A DNA stretch of 64,000 nt from Flavobacterium beibuense F44-8 (GTDB lineage Bacteria > Bacteroidota > Bacteroidia > Flavobacteriales > Flavobacteriaceae), in NCBI RefSeq assembly GCF_000769915.1, contig NZ_JRLV01000008.1, positions 62,001 through 126,000 on the forward strand, written 5' to 3'. The position numbers were made by a program, and so were the translations under genes. The notes below the pieces were generated by a model. It saw only the letters and a list, made by a program, of their open reading frames with translations. It had not been told where the DNA came from and made no database searches. Below are positions 34,868 to 44,200 of the stretch, piece by piece; the stretch's first letter is position 1, and each line of letters starts with the position of its first letter.

Positions 34868-35009
34868 AAAAACTTTATTTTAAAACCATGTTTTACTAAA
34901 AAAATGTGACTACTAAAATAAAAAATTAATTTCAGAAATTTGCCAGAGAGCCTTTATTTTACAGTTTATTATTCTTTTTTTTGCACTTTGAAAAAAAATT
35001 AAAAAAGGT

Positions 35010-35573
35010 ATGAAAAACATAGTACTTTTTGCTTCAGGAGGGGGGTCTAACGCCGAAAAAATCATGGAATATTTCGGTAAAAAAGACGAATTTAATGTTG
35101 TTGGACTGTTTACTAACAACCCAAATGCGGGTGCAATTAACAGGGCAAAAAGCTATAATGTGCCTGTTTTTGTGTTTAACAGAGAGGAGTTAAACGGTGA
35201 TTTTGTGCTTAAAAATGTGCAAAATTTAAATCCGGATGTTATTGTTTTAGCCGGTTTTTTATGGAAATTCCCTTCTAATATAATAGCTCAATATCCTGAT
35301 AGGGTAGTGAATATACACCCTGCACTGTTGCCAAAATATGGCGGAAAAGGTATGTATGGCATACATGTACATACAGCTGTTTTAGAAAATAAAGAGGAGG
35401 AGACAGGTATTACCATACACTATGTGAATGATAATTATGACGAAGGGAATATTATTTTTCAGGCTACGGTAAAAGTGTCTGATTGTACTTCTCCGCAGGA
35501 AGTAGCATCAAGGGTACTTGCTTTAGAGCATGAACATTTCCCTAGAGTTATAGAGGAGTTTTTGAGTAAGTAA
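35010..35573 (+). CDS. purN: Phosphoribosylglycinamide formyltransferase
   Basis: Transfers a formyl group from 10-formyltetrahydrofolate to GAR, the third step of purine synthesis. The 187 residues match the monomeric PurN enzyme. Visible are the N-terminal phosphate loop FASGGGSNAEKI, and the catalytic residues Asn101 and His103 in VVNIHPALLPKYGG with Asp144 in NDNYDEGNII. These correspond to the Asn-His-Asp triad of the E. coli enzyme. It is divergent from acpP and 53 bases upstream of rnhA. Confidence 0.95.
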   Translation: MKNIVLFASGGGSNAEKIMEYFGKKDEFNVVGLFTNNPNAGAINRAKSYNVPVFVFNREELNGDFVLKNVQNLNPDVIVLAGFLWKFPSNIIAQYPDRVVNIHPALLPKYGGKGMYGIHVHTAVLENKEEETGITIHYVNDNYDEGNIIFQATVKVSDCTSPQEVASRVLALEHEHFPRVIEEFLSK

Positions 35574-35626
35574 TTTAATTTTTCACCATTACGGGTGTTT
35601 AACAAGTCAATTTCACTATTGTAAAA

Positions 35627-36106
35627 ATGAGTCACCAAATACATATATATACAGATGGCGCGGCTAAAGGGAATCCGGGCCCGGGCGGCTATGGTGTGGT
35701 TATGGAACAGGTGGGTACGGGCTATAAAAGGGAGTTTTATGAAGGTTTCAGGAAAACGACCAATAACCGTATGGAGCTGCTGGCTGTTATTGTAGGTTTA
35801 GAGAAACTTAAAAGCCCGGGTATGTCGGTACTTGTGGTGTCCGATTCCAAATATGTGATTGACTCCATTACTAAAGGTTGGGTATTTGGCTGGGAGAAAA
35901 AAGGGTATGCCGGTAAAAAAAATCCCGACCTGTGGAAACGCTTTCTTAAAATATACAGGCAACACAAAGTTGATTTCAAGTGGGTAAAAGGGCATAATAA
36001 TCACCCTCAAAACGAACGTTGTGATCAGTTGGCCGTTATGGCCTCACAGCAGCCTGTTCTTAATGTTGATACTTATTATGAGGCTGATGGGGATAAGTTG
36101 TTATAG
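35627..36106 (+). CDS. rnhA: Ribonuclease HI
   Basis: Degrades the RNA strand of RNA-DNA hybrids. The catalytic carboxylates are Asp10 (IYTDGAAKGNPGPGG), Glu50 (NNRMELLAVI), Asp73 (VVSDSKYVID) and Asp133 (ERCDQLAV), and His123 lies in KGHNNHPQNE. The 159 residues match the single-domain bacterial enzyme, including the basic handle region (WEKKGYAGKKNPDLWKRF). The last codon is separated by 2 bases from the stop of a convergent unknown gene. Confidence 0.96.
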   Translation: MSHQIHIYTDGAAKGNPGPGGYGVVMEQVGTGYKREFYEGFRKTTNNRMELLAVIVGLEKLKSPGMSVLVVSDSKYVIDSITKGWVFGWEKKGYAGKKNPDLWKRFLKIYRQHKVDFKWVKGHNNHPQNERCDQLAVMASQQPVLNVDTYYEADGDKLL

Positions 36107-36108
36107 GT

Positions 36109-36504
36109 TTAACTCCAGCTCATATTTATAATGACGAGATTGTTTTTTATTTTTACTGTTCCGCCTATTGCTCCCTTTTCTCCGGAAATGATATAGGTTT
36201 TTGTGGTGTTTCTTTCACGGGGCTGAATTTTATTCAGTTTTTTATTTTTCTCAATCCAATTTTCAATTTCCTTGGTGCTTGCAGTAAATTCAAGAATATA
36301 CTGTCTTGTAAACATACTTCCCTGTTTAGTGATGTTTATGTTTTTATTTTCAACGGGAAGTTCGGTAAGTCCACTCCATTCTATAGTAGTTTTTATGGCT
36401 TCATCCTTCTGCCAGGGGAAAACAATATTTGAGAAAATAAACAGATAAATTATCAGTACAGAGGTAATGAATAAAAGAGTAAGGACTTTAAAAGCTTTTT
36501 TCAT
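36109..36504 (-). CDS. Unknown 131-residue membrane-anchored protein
   Basis: Not recognised. A hydrophobic N-terminal segment (about 6-28, VLTLLFITSVLIIYLFIFSN) acts as an anchor or signal. It is followed by a basic, beta-strand-rich domain (KTTIEWSGL, RQYILEFTAS, GGTVKIKNNLVIINMSW) presumably in the periplasm. No Cys, no lipobox and no catalytic motif are seen. It lies between rnhA (convergent, 2 bases apart) and a PhnB-like gene on the same strand. There is no strong promoter match. Confidence 0.55.
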   Translation of the reverse strand: MKKAFKVLTLLFITSVLIIYLFIFSNIVFPWQKDEAIKTTIEWSGLTELPVENKNINITKQGSMFTRQYILEFTASTKEIENWIEKNKKLNKIQPRERNTTKTYIISGEKGAIGGTVKIKNNLVIINMSWS

Positions 36505-36587
36505 AGGTGTGTTATTGTTGGGTTTAAAAATAAAAAATCCGCTACAGATTAATGTAGCAGATTAGAAATATTCCTGTAAAAAAACAT

Positions 36588-37094
36588 TTAACTGTTAAAA
36601 GCCTCTTCCAGTTTTGCGATGTCCAGCTTTTTCATTTGCAGTAGCGCATTCATCACTTTGCCTGTTTTGGTCTTATCGGGGTCACTAAGTAATTTGTAGA
36701 GTATATTAGGAACTACCTGCCACGATACACCAAACTGATCTTTAAGCCAGCCACACTGTTGTGATTCAGGGTTTCCGCCTTCACGAAGTTTCTCCCAGTA
36801 GTAATCAACCTCTTCCTGGTCTTCACATTTAATAATAAAGGAAACCGATTCATTTAGCTGAAATAAAGGTCCGCCGTTAAGTCCAACGAATTTGGTGCCG
36901 TGAACAATAAAATCAACAGTCATTACTGCTCCCTCGGGCATGTTGTGTATTTCCTGTCCTTCTTTGCCGTAATGTGTGGTGCTTAATATTTTGCCGTCAC
37001 TAAATACCGAGGTGTAAAATTTAGCGGCTTGTTCGGCATTTCTGTCAAACCATAAATTAATGGTAAGCGGTTCAAAGTTTTTAGAATTTTCCAT
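36588..37094 (-). CDS. VOC-superfamily PhnB-like protein
   Basis: Vicinal-oxygen-chelate protein of the type often labelled '3-demethylubiquinone-9 3-methyltransferase domain' (PhnB-like). The 168 residues contain LTINLWFDRNAEQAAKFYTSVF at the start (a beta-alpha-beta opening with paired aromatic residues), DFIVHGTKFVGLNGGPLFQL, and GWLKDQFGVSWQVVPNIL near the end, the classical PhnB-like signatures. The name does not imply ubiquinone synthesis; the actual substrate is unknown. It has an exact -7 promoter element 32 bases upstream and appears to be monocistronic. Confidence 0.85.
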   Translation of the reverse strand: MENSKNFEPLTINLWFDRNAEQAAKFYTSVFSDGKILSTTHYGKEGQEIHNMPEGAVMTVDFIVHGTKFVGLNGGPLFQLNESVSFIIKCEDQEEVDYYWEKLREGGNPESQQCGWLKDQFGVSWQVVPNILYKLLSDPDKTKTGKVMNALLQMKKLDIAKLEEAFNS

Positions 37095-37126
37095 AATATA
37101 TTATTTAATTGATTTTAAGAATATTA

Positions 37127-37134
37127 CAAAGTTA
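37127..37134 (-). promoter_or_regulatory. -7 promoter element of the PhnB-like gene
   Basis: TAACTTTG on the minus strand, exact match, 32 bases before the start codon. Confidence 0.5.
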
Positions 37135-37242
37135 TATGTAATGGTTTGAGGGTAAAGGGTGAATAACAGACAAAGCATGGTGTGTATCCCGACAAACTAT
37201 AAAAAATAGCTGTTGCAGGCATAAATGAAATTTATGGACAAA

Positions 37243-37274
37243 TTTGTTGTTATCCAACTTATGGAGTATCTTTG
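37243..37274 (+). promoter_or_regulatory. Promoter of the PfkB-kinase gene
   Basis: TTTG (37243-37246) or TTG (37247-37249) in the -33 position, 20- or 17-base spacer, and TATCTTTG (37267-37274). A textbook Bacteroidota promoter lying 22 bases before the ATG at 37297. It proves that the in-frame ATG at 37225 is not the start. Confidence 0.8.
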
Positions 37275-37296
37275 CAGCTTCATTTTTAAACTGTTT

Positions 37297-38241
37297 ATGA
37301 ATAAATTACTTATTGTAGGTTCAGTTGCTTTTGATGCTATCGAAACACCTTTCGGGAAAACCGATAAGATACTTGGCGGAGCAGGGACTTATATTGGCTT
37401 AGCGTCTTCTTTTTTTAAAGTGAAGTCGGCCATCGTTTCAGTAGTAGGAGAAGACTTTCCTCAAGAGCATATCGACTTATTTACAAACAGGGGAATTGAC
37501 GTTTCGGCCATCGAGGTGGTAAAAGGCGGAAAAACCTTTTTCTGGAAAGGACGTTACCATAACGACCTTAACTCAAGGGATACCCTGGAAACGCAATTAA
37601 ACGTACTTGGCGATTTTCAGCCTAAAGTTCCTCAAAACTTCAAAGATGCCGATGTGGTAATGCTGGGTAACCTGCACCCACTGGTGCAAATTAGTGTGCT
37701 TGATCAAATGGAAAAAGCGCCTAAACTTGTAGTGCTTGATACCATGAACTTTTGGATGGACTGTGCCCTGCCTGAACTTAAGGAAGTTATTAAGCGTGTA
37801 GATGTTATTACCGTTAATGACGAAGAGGCAAGACAGCTTACGGGAGAATATTCTCTTGTTAAGGCAGCTGCTAAGATCCATGAAATGGGTCCGGAATATG
37901 TAGTAATTAAAAAAGGAGAACACGGTGCATTGCTGTTTCATGATAAACAGGTGTTTTTTGCACCGGCACTTCCGCTTGAAGAGGTGTTTGATCCAACAGG
38001 GGCAGGAGATACTTTTGCAGGAGGATTTGCAGGTTATATAGCTCAAAGCGAAAACCTGTCGTTTAAGAACATGAAGAACGCCATAATTTATGGCTCGACC
38101 CTTGCTTCATTTTGTGTAGAGCAGTTTGGTACCCAACGAATGGAGGATGTTTCCAAAGAAGAGGTTATAGACCGCCTGCAGCAGTTTAAGGCATTAACCC
38201 AGTTTGATATATCGCTGGATTTAAAAAACGAAGAAGAGTAA
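37297..38241 (+). CDS. PfkB-family sugar/nucleoside kinase
   Basis: ATP-dependent kinase of the ribokinase family. The start is at ATG 37297 because the promoter overlaps the upstream in-frame alternative; this gives 314 residues. The N-terminus MNKLLIVGSVAFDAI is followed by the PfkB signature-1 region LGGAGTYIGLASSFF. The catalytic signature-2 reads DPTGAGDTFAGGFAGYI with the base Asp. Substrate could be adenosine, ribose or fructose-type sugars; the closest pattern I recall is 'sugar kinase' beside purF in flavobacteria. The purF homologue follows 57 bases later, hinting at a nucleoside role. Confidence 0.88.
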   Translation: MNKLLIVGSVAFDAIETPFGKTDKILGGAGTYIGLASSFFKVKSAIVSVVGEDFPQEHIDLFTNRGIDVSAIEVVKGGKTFFWKGRYHNDLNSRDTLETQLNVLGDFQPKVPQNFKDADVVMLGNLHPLVQISVLDQMEKAPKLVVLDTMNFWMDCALPELKEVIKRVDVITVNDEEARQLTGEYSLVKAAAKIHEMGPEYVVIKKGEHGALLFHDKQVFFAPALPLEEVFDPTGAGDTFAGGFAGYIAQSENLSFKNMKNAIIYGSTLASFCVEQFGTQRMEDVSKEEVIDRLQQFKALTQFDISLDLKNEEE

Positions 38242-38248
38242 AAAATAC

Positions 38249-38274
38249 TAAGGCCTCATTGTGGGGCTTTTTTT
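38249..38274 (+). terminator. Imperfect terminator between PfkB gene and purF homologue
   Basis: Stem AAGGCCTC against GGGGCTT with one bulged G, followed by seven T. Read-through into the purF homologue is possible. Confidence 0.5.
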
Positions 38275-38298
38275 AATAAACACGACAATAACACAACT

Positions 38299-40197
38299 AT
38301 GAGCGACGCTTTAAAGCATGAATGTGGTATAGCACTTTTAAGATTACGTAAGCCTTTAGAGTATTATAAAGAGAAATACGGTACGGCCTTTTACGGAGTG
38401 CAAAAAATGTATTTGCTGATGGAAAAACAGCACAACCGCGGGCAGGATGGTGCCGGGTTTGCCAGTGTGAAAATGGATGTTAAGCCGGGTCAGCGCTACA
38501 TAAGCAGGATACGTTCTAACAAACAACAACCTATACAGGATATATTTACCCAGATAAACGGAAGGATTAATGAGGAGATGATTGCACATCCTGAATATGC
38601 TAACGATGTGCAGCTTCAAAAAGAAAATGTACCTTATGTAGGTGAAGTATACTTAGGTCATGTGAGGTATGGTACGTTTGGTAAAAACAGTATAGAGAGT
38701 GTTCACCCTTTCCTTCGCCAAAACAGCTGGATGCACCGCAACCTTATCGTTGCTGGTAACTTTAACCTTACTAATGTTAAAGAGCTTTTTGATAGCCTTG
38801 TAGAATTAGGGCAGCACCCTAAAGAACTTGCCGATACGGTAACTGTAATGGAAAAAATAGGTCACTTTCTAGATGAAGAGGTGATTGATTTATATCAGGA
38901 ATGTAAAAAAGAAGGTTTCAGTAAACAGGAAGCTTCAGCAGAAATTGCTAAGAGACTTGATATCGCAAACATACTTAAACGCGCGTCTAAAAAATGGGAT
39001 GGCGGTTATGCTATGGCAGGTATGATGGGGCATGGTGATGCTTTTGTAATGAGAGACCCTGCAGGTATCCGTCCGGCATACTACTACCAGGATGATGAGA
39101 TTGTGGTAGTGGCTTCAGAAAGACCGGTTATCCAAACCGTTTTCAATGTTCCGTTTGAAGCAGTTCAGGAGTTAGACCCTGGACATGCAGTAATCGTTAA
39201 GAAAGACGGTAGCATGAATATTGAGGAAATCAATCCGGCATTGCCTAAAAAAGCATGTTCGTTTGAAAGGATTTACTTCTCAAGAGGTAGTGATGCCGAG
39301 ATATATGAAGAACGCAAGCAACTTGGTCGTTTGGTATTGCCACAGGTGCTTGAGGCAATTGAAAGCGATACAGATAACGCAGTATTCTCATATATTCCTA
39401 ATACAGCAGAAACTTCTTTCTTTGGTATGGTTGAAGCGGCACAGGACTTCCTTAACAAAAGAAAGAATGATTATATACTTGATAACAAGGATACATTAAC
39501 TGAAGATAGTCTTAGGGAATTACTTTCGGTTAAAATCCGTACAGAGAAAGTGGCTATTAAAGATGCTAAGCTGAGAACCTTTATTACTGAAGACAGTAGT
39601 AGGGACGACTTAGTGGCTCACGTTTATGATGTTACTTATGGTGTTATTAAACCGGAAGATAATCTGGTTATTATTGACGACAGTATTGTAAGGGGGACTA
39701 CACTTAAAAAGAGCATCATTAAAATGATGGATAGGCTTAACCCTAAGCGTATTGTTGTAGTTTCTTCTGCTCCGCAAATAAGGTACCCTGACTGTTATGG
39801 TATCGATATGGCGAAACTTGAAGGTCTTATCGCCTTTAAGGCGGCTCATGAGCTTCTTATTGAAAGAGGTATGGAGCATATTGTTGAAGATGTTTACAAG
39901 AAATCGAAAGCGCAGGAAAACCTTCCTGATAACCAGGTGATAAACTATGTGAAAGAGTTTTACGCACCGTTTACAGATGAAGAGATTTCTAACAAAATAG
40001 CTGAGATGTTAAGTTCGGATGAGATTGCTGCTGAGGTTAAGATTATTTACCAAAGTGTAGAGAACCTTCACAAGGCATGTCCGAAGAATTTAGGTGACTG
40101 GTATTTTACAGGTGAATACCCTACCCCGGGAGGTAATCGTGTGGTTAACAGGGCCTTTATTAATTTTTACGAAGGAAACGACGCAAGAGCCTATTAA
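38299..40197 (+). CDS. Amidophosphoribosyltransferase homologue (PurF family, extended)
   Basis: Glutamine-PRPP amidotransferase family, first step of purine synthesis. The likely N-terminal nucleophile is Cys9, behind an 8-residue leader MSDALKHE, so self-processing as in the Bacillus enzyme is expected. The glutaminase domain has the NRGQDGAGFAS and GHVRYGTFGKNS segments. The PRPP loop VIIDDSIVRGTTL (457-469) is intact. At 632 residues it is well over the usual 470-510, with extra sequence after residue 55, around 155-220, and at about 385-430. Fewer Cys remain in the Fe-S cluster region than in Bacillus PurF (Cys320 and two near the end). It may be the main enzyme or a lineage-specific paralogue. 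Confidence 0.85.
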   Translation: MSDALKHECGIALLRLRKPLEYYKEKYGTAFYGVQKMYLLMEKQHNRGQDGAGFASVKMDVKPGQRYISRIRSNKQQPIQDIFTQINGRINEEMIAHPEYANDVQLQKENVPYVGEVYLGHVRYGTFGKNSIESVHPFLRQNSWMHRNLIVAGNFNLTNVKELFDSLVELGQHPKELADTVTVMEKIGHFLDEEVIDLYQECKKEGFSKQEASAEIAKRLDIANILKRASKKWDGGYAMAGMMGHGDAFVMRDPAGIRPAYYYQDDEIVVVASERPVIQTVFNVPFEAVQELDPGHAVIVKKDGSMNIEEINPALPKKACSFERIYFSRGSDAEIYEERKQLGRLVLPQVLEAIESDTDNAVFSYIPNTAETSFFGMVEAAQDFLNKRKNDYILDNKDTLTEDSLRELLSVKIRTEKVAIKDAKLRTFITEDSSRDDLVAHVYDVTYGVIKPEDNLVIIDDSIVRGTTLKKSIIKMMDRLNPKRIVVVSSAPQIRYPDCYGIDMAKLEGLIAFKAAHELLIERGMEHIVEDVYKKSKAQENLPDNQVINYVKEFYAPFTDEEISNKIAEMLSSDEIAAEVKIIYQSVENLHKACPKNLGDWYFTGEYPTPGGNRVVNRAFINFYEGNDARAY

Positions 40198-40348
40198 TCA
40201 GGTTGCAAAGGGCTGTTAATCAGGGATAAAAGTTGCATTTCGTCGATTATTTGAACTTTTTACCTGATTTTTCGTCGAAAAACTTGCAAAATATCAATCG
40301 TAATCTTAGTTTTACAGCAAAATAGCATTAGTAAATTAATTTTTACGG

Positions 40349-40356
40349 TATTTTTG
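40349..40356 (+). promoter_or_regulatory. Orphan -7-like element before a hairpin
   Basis: TATTTTTG, exact -7 pattern, with no gene downstream on the plus strand. It is followed by a hairpin (40364-40390) and, 80 bases on, a second terminator. It may be chance or the start of a short RNA. Confidence 0.2.
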
Positions 40357-40363
40357 GGGGCAA

Positions 40364-40390
40364 AGAAGGGGAAACATCGTTTCCCCTTCT
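40364..40390 (+). terminator. Terminator of the purF homologue
   Basis: Perfect 12-pair stem (40364-40375 with 40379-40390), loop ATC, then TATTTT. Confidence 0.8.
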
Positions 40391-40436
40391 TATTTTAAAA
40401 AGCATTTCAATCGTTTAATATATTGCTGTTTACAGC

Positions 40437-40469
40437 AAAAAAGGGAGCTCAAATGAACTCCCTTTTTTT
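40437..40469. terminator. Bidirectional terminator between purF homologue and sod
   Basis: Stem AAAAAAGGGAG with CTCCCTTTTTT (40437-40447 with 40458-40468), 10-base loop, T-run on both strands, between convergent genes. Confidence 0.8.
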
Positions 40470-40506
40470 ATTGTTGTATCAAAATGTATTTGCTTTTCGA
40501 TAACTT

Positions 40507-41115
40507 TTATTTTTCGTTAGCATAACGTCTTGCTACTTCTTCCCAGTTTACTACGTTAAAGAAAGCCTCAATATAGTCAGGTCTTCTGTTTTGGTAGTTT
40601 AGGTAGTAAGCATGTTCCCAAACGTCAAGTCCAAGTATTGGAGTTCCTCCGCAACCTACTTCCGGCATTAACGGGTTGTCTTGGTTTGGAGTAGCGCAAA
40701 CTTCAAGTTTACCACCTTTGTGAACACATAACCAAGCCCATCCTGAACCAAATTGTGTAGCAGCAGCTTTAGAGAATTTTGCTTTGAACTCTTCAAAAGA
40801 ACCAAAAGCTTTTTCTATAGCAGCTTCAAGTTCACCTGTTGGCTGGCCTCCACCTTTTGGAGAAAGTATTTGCCAAAACAGGTTGTGGTTGTAAAAACCA
40901 CCACCGTTATTTCTAACCGCACCGTTAGCCGGGTCAAGGTTAATTAAAATATTTTCAATTGTTTTACCTTCTAAGTCAGTTCCTGCTATGGCGTTATTTA
41001 GGTTGGTAGTATATGCATTATGGTGCTTTGTATGGTGTATTTCCATAGTGCGGGCATCAATATGTGGCTCCAGCGCATCATACGCATACGGAAGTTTTGG
41101 TAATTCAAAAGCCAT
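40507..41115 (-). CDS. Fe/Mn superoxide dismutase
   Basis: Dismutes superoxide to hydrogen peroxide and oxygen. The 202 residues fit the bacterial Fe/Mn family. The metal ligands are His27 ([11 protein letters not shown]), His77 (FYNHNLFWQ), Asp164 and His168 ([11 protein letters not shown]). The conserved GSGWAWL segment is also present. There is no signal peptide, so it is cytosolic. Whether the metal is iron or manganese cannot be decided from these residues. An exact -7 element lies about 40 bases upstream; the gene is divergent from addA. Confidence 0.96.
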   Translation of the reverse strand: MAFELPKLPYAYDALEPHIDARTMEIHHTKHHNAYTTNLNNAIAGTDLEGKTIENILINLDPANGAVRNNGGGFYNHNLFWQILSPKGGGQPTGELEAAIEKAFGSFEEFKAKFSKAAATQFGSGWAWLCVHKGGKLEVCATPNQDNPLMPEVGCGGTPILGLDVWEHAYYLNYQNRRPDYIEAFFNVVNWEEVARRYANEK

Positions 41116-41153
41116 AATATGTCAAAATTTAAAGATTAATATTAATTTTAATC

Positions 41154-41161
41154 CAAATTTA
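41154..41161 (-). promoter_or_regulatory. -7 promoter element of the superoxide dismutase gene
   Basis: TAAATTTG on the minus strand, exact match, 38 bases before the ATG. Confidence 0.55.
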
Positions 41162-41237
41162 GAAATTTTACGCTTTATAATGAAATAAGATTTTGTTATA
41201 ATTTATCTTACTAAATGCTAATTCCATAAAAAAACGA

Positions 41238-44200
41238 GTGAAAAAAGCTGCTTTTTCAATATACAACGCCTCTGCGGGCTCGGGAAAAACCTATATGCTT
41301 GTAAAAGAGTATTTAAAGATACTCCTGCTGGCAGGGAGCGACGATGCTTACAGAAAAATACTGGCCATTACTTTTACCAATAAGGCGGTAGAGGAAATGA
41401 AAAACAGGATTATTGCTAACCTGTCTGAATTTTCTAAAGACGAACCCGATGTTAAAGCGGAAGGTTTGATGAAAACACTTTCGGTTGAAACCGGACTCTC
41501 GCTGGCTACTATTAAAGATAAATCGAAAGCCATAATTAAACATATAATTCATAATTATGCTTCGTTTGACATTTCTACCATCGATAGGTTTACGCATAAG
41601 GTAATACGTGCTTTTGCACACGATCTTAATCTTTCGGTATCTTTTGATGTATCGCTTGAAACAGATAACCTGCTTCAGGAGGCTGTTGATGCTATTATTG
41701 CAAAGGCAGGGGAAAATGATGTGCTTACCAACTTGCTTGTAGATTTCTCGGTAGATAAAACAGATAACGACAAGAGTTGGGATGTTACCTACGAGCTGTT
41801 TGAAATAGGTAAACTGCTTATTAATGAGAATAACCGTAACGAGGTAGCGCAATTTAGTGATAAACCCATAGAAGAATTTCTTTTTATAAAAGAGAAACTT
41901 AAACAGAATATTGAACAACTGGAAGAGGACAGCAGGCAGACTGCCGATGCTATTTTCGCCCTTTTGGAACAAAAAGGGATTGACTTAAAATCATTTTCCA
42001 GAGGAACATTCCCTAACCATGTTGGCTATATACAAAAAGGGGAACTTAAATCTACCCATAAAAAATACCACGAACCGGAAGATATAGCAGTAAATAAGGC
42101 TGCGAAAGACAGAGAAGTAATCGAGGGTATTTCGGGGGAGTTGATTGCGATGCTAAAAAGGGCTTATGTAAATTATGAGAAAAAGAATTTTTATGAAGCC
42201 TTCCTTAAAAATATTACTCCGTTATCACTACTTAATTCCATAAGCCAGGAACTGGAGCGTATCCAGAAGGAACAGAACGTGCTTTCGATATCCGAATTCA
42301 ATGCTATTATATACAGGGAGATTCAAAATCAGCCTGCACCTTTTATTTATGAAAGATTAGGAGAAAGATACAGGCACTTTTTTATTGATGAGTTTCAGGA
42401 TACCTCACAAATGCAGTGGTTTAACCTGATTCCACTTATTGACAACTCCCTCGCGTCTGAAGATATGGGAGTAAAAGGTTCGCTTATGGTAGTGGGCGAC
42501 CCAAAGCAGTCCATTTATCGCTGGCGTGGCGGTAAGGCCGAACAGTTTATAGAACTTAGTAAGGAATACAATCCGTTTTCCAATCCTGATAAGGAAATTA
42601 TCGAACTGGGACAAAACTACAGGAGTTACAGCGAGGTAATTAATTTTAATAATGAGCTGTTCTCTATGCTGTCGGACGAATTTGATGATCCTGATTATAA
42701 GGATTTGTATGCCAATCACAGCAGGCAGGACTTTAATAGTAAAACGGGAGGATATGTAAACATCTCTTTTCTTCCGGAGGTTCAGAAGCAGGATGATGCA
42801 GAGGATGCACCCGATAAAAACCAACTGTATCTTGAGACAGTGCTCCAAACCATACAAAAGGTTAGGGAGAAAGGTTTTGCTTACAGGGATATCGTTTTAC
42901 TTACCCGCAAGAGACAACCGGGGGTGTTGTTGGCTAATTTTTTAACCGAGAATAAAATCCCAATACTTTCTTCGGAAACATTGCTTATTGAAAATGCTGC
43001 TGAGGTAAAGCTTATTATTAACCTGCTGCGCTACTTAAAAAGTAATGCCAATAAGGAAGCTAAAGCGCACTTTTTATATTTTGCGGCTACCAGTAAGGGA
43101 ATGGGAGAGAAAACCCACGACTTTATTAGTGAGGGTATGGAGCAGCCTAATGAAGAACAGCTGGAGGCATGGCTTGAGGAGCATGGTATACATATTTCTT
43201 TCAGGAATTGCAGGAAGCGTTCGTTGTATGAAGCGGTGGAGAGTATTATAGATGCTTTTATAAAAAATAAGAGTAACCAGTCGTACGTGCAGTATTTCCT
43301 TGATCTTGTATTGGAAAAAGATGTAAGGAGCCAGTCGGGTATATCCGATTTTCTGGAGTACTGGGATAATAACGGATCAAAATTCAGCATTCCGTCTCCT
43401 GAAGGGAACGATGCAGTACGTATAATGACTATACATAAATCAAAAGGACTTGAGTTTCCGGTTGTGATTTTCCCTTTTGCCGAAGAGGATTATGCCAAAT
43501 CACCGCGCAGTAAATTGTGGCTGGAACTGGATGATGAAACCCTTGGTTTTCAAAAAGCACTTATTGACAGTAAAAAGGAGGTGGCAGAATATGGCGAAAA
43601 AGCTTCACAGTTATACCATATAAAATCGCAGGAAGAATTACTGGATAACATTAATATACTTTATGTGGCACTTACCCGTGCCGAGGAGCAACTGTATATT
43701 ATCTCGGGTAAAAACTTTACCTCAAAAGGAGAGCTTACCAATAATATGTCGTCTTATTTTGTAAAGTATCTCATGCAAAAAGGACTCTATAATGATACAG
43801 ATCTGGAGTACGAGTTTGGTAGCCCCAATAAGATTTCTGATAATGAGGAATATGTTTCATATCAGGAAACTATTAAGGTAGTGGGGGAAAGATTTAGTCC
43901 GCGCGGGGTTAAAATCGCACAACGTGAATCGCTTATGTGGGGTACTAACCAATTAAAGGCAATTGAGTTTGGTAATGTAATGCACGAAATACTGTCGTTC
44001 ATTGAGACAGCTTCAGATATTGATCTTGCTGTTATTAAGGCAATAGAGGCGGGCTTGGTAACTGCTGCTCAGGAACAGGAAATTAAGCAAAGCCTTGAAT
44101 CTATTGTCAATCATGAAGAACTCAAAGTGTTTTTTGCTGAAGGGGTAACGGTATTTAACGAGCAGAATATAATAAGAAGAAATATACAAAACATTAAGCC

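Larger units (their letters stand above)
40198..40506. other. 309-bp convergent intergenic region with two terminators
   Basis: No gene seen. A 9-base direct repeat TTAATCAGG occurs at the purF 3' end (40194-40202) and 21 bases on. The 12-mer TTTACAGCAAAA appears twice, about 118 bases apart (near 40311 and 40429). An exact TAnnTTTG (40349-40356) sits just before the first of two hairpins. The hairpins themselves are listed separately. Confidence 0.4.

Noticed and set aside
41313-41972. A 219-codon minus-strand frame opposite addA
   Set aside because: Fully overlaps the helicase domain with intact motifs. It is rich in Phe, Tyr, Lys and Cys, typical of shadow frames.
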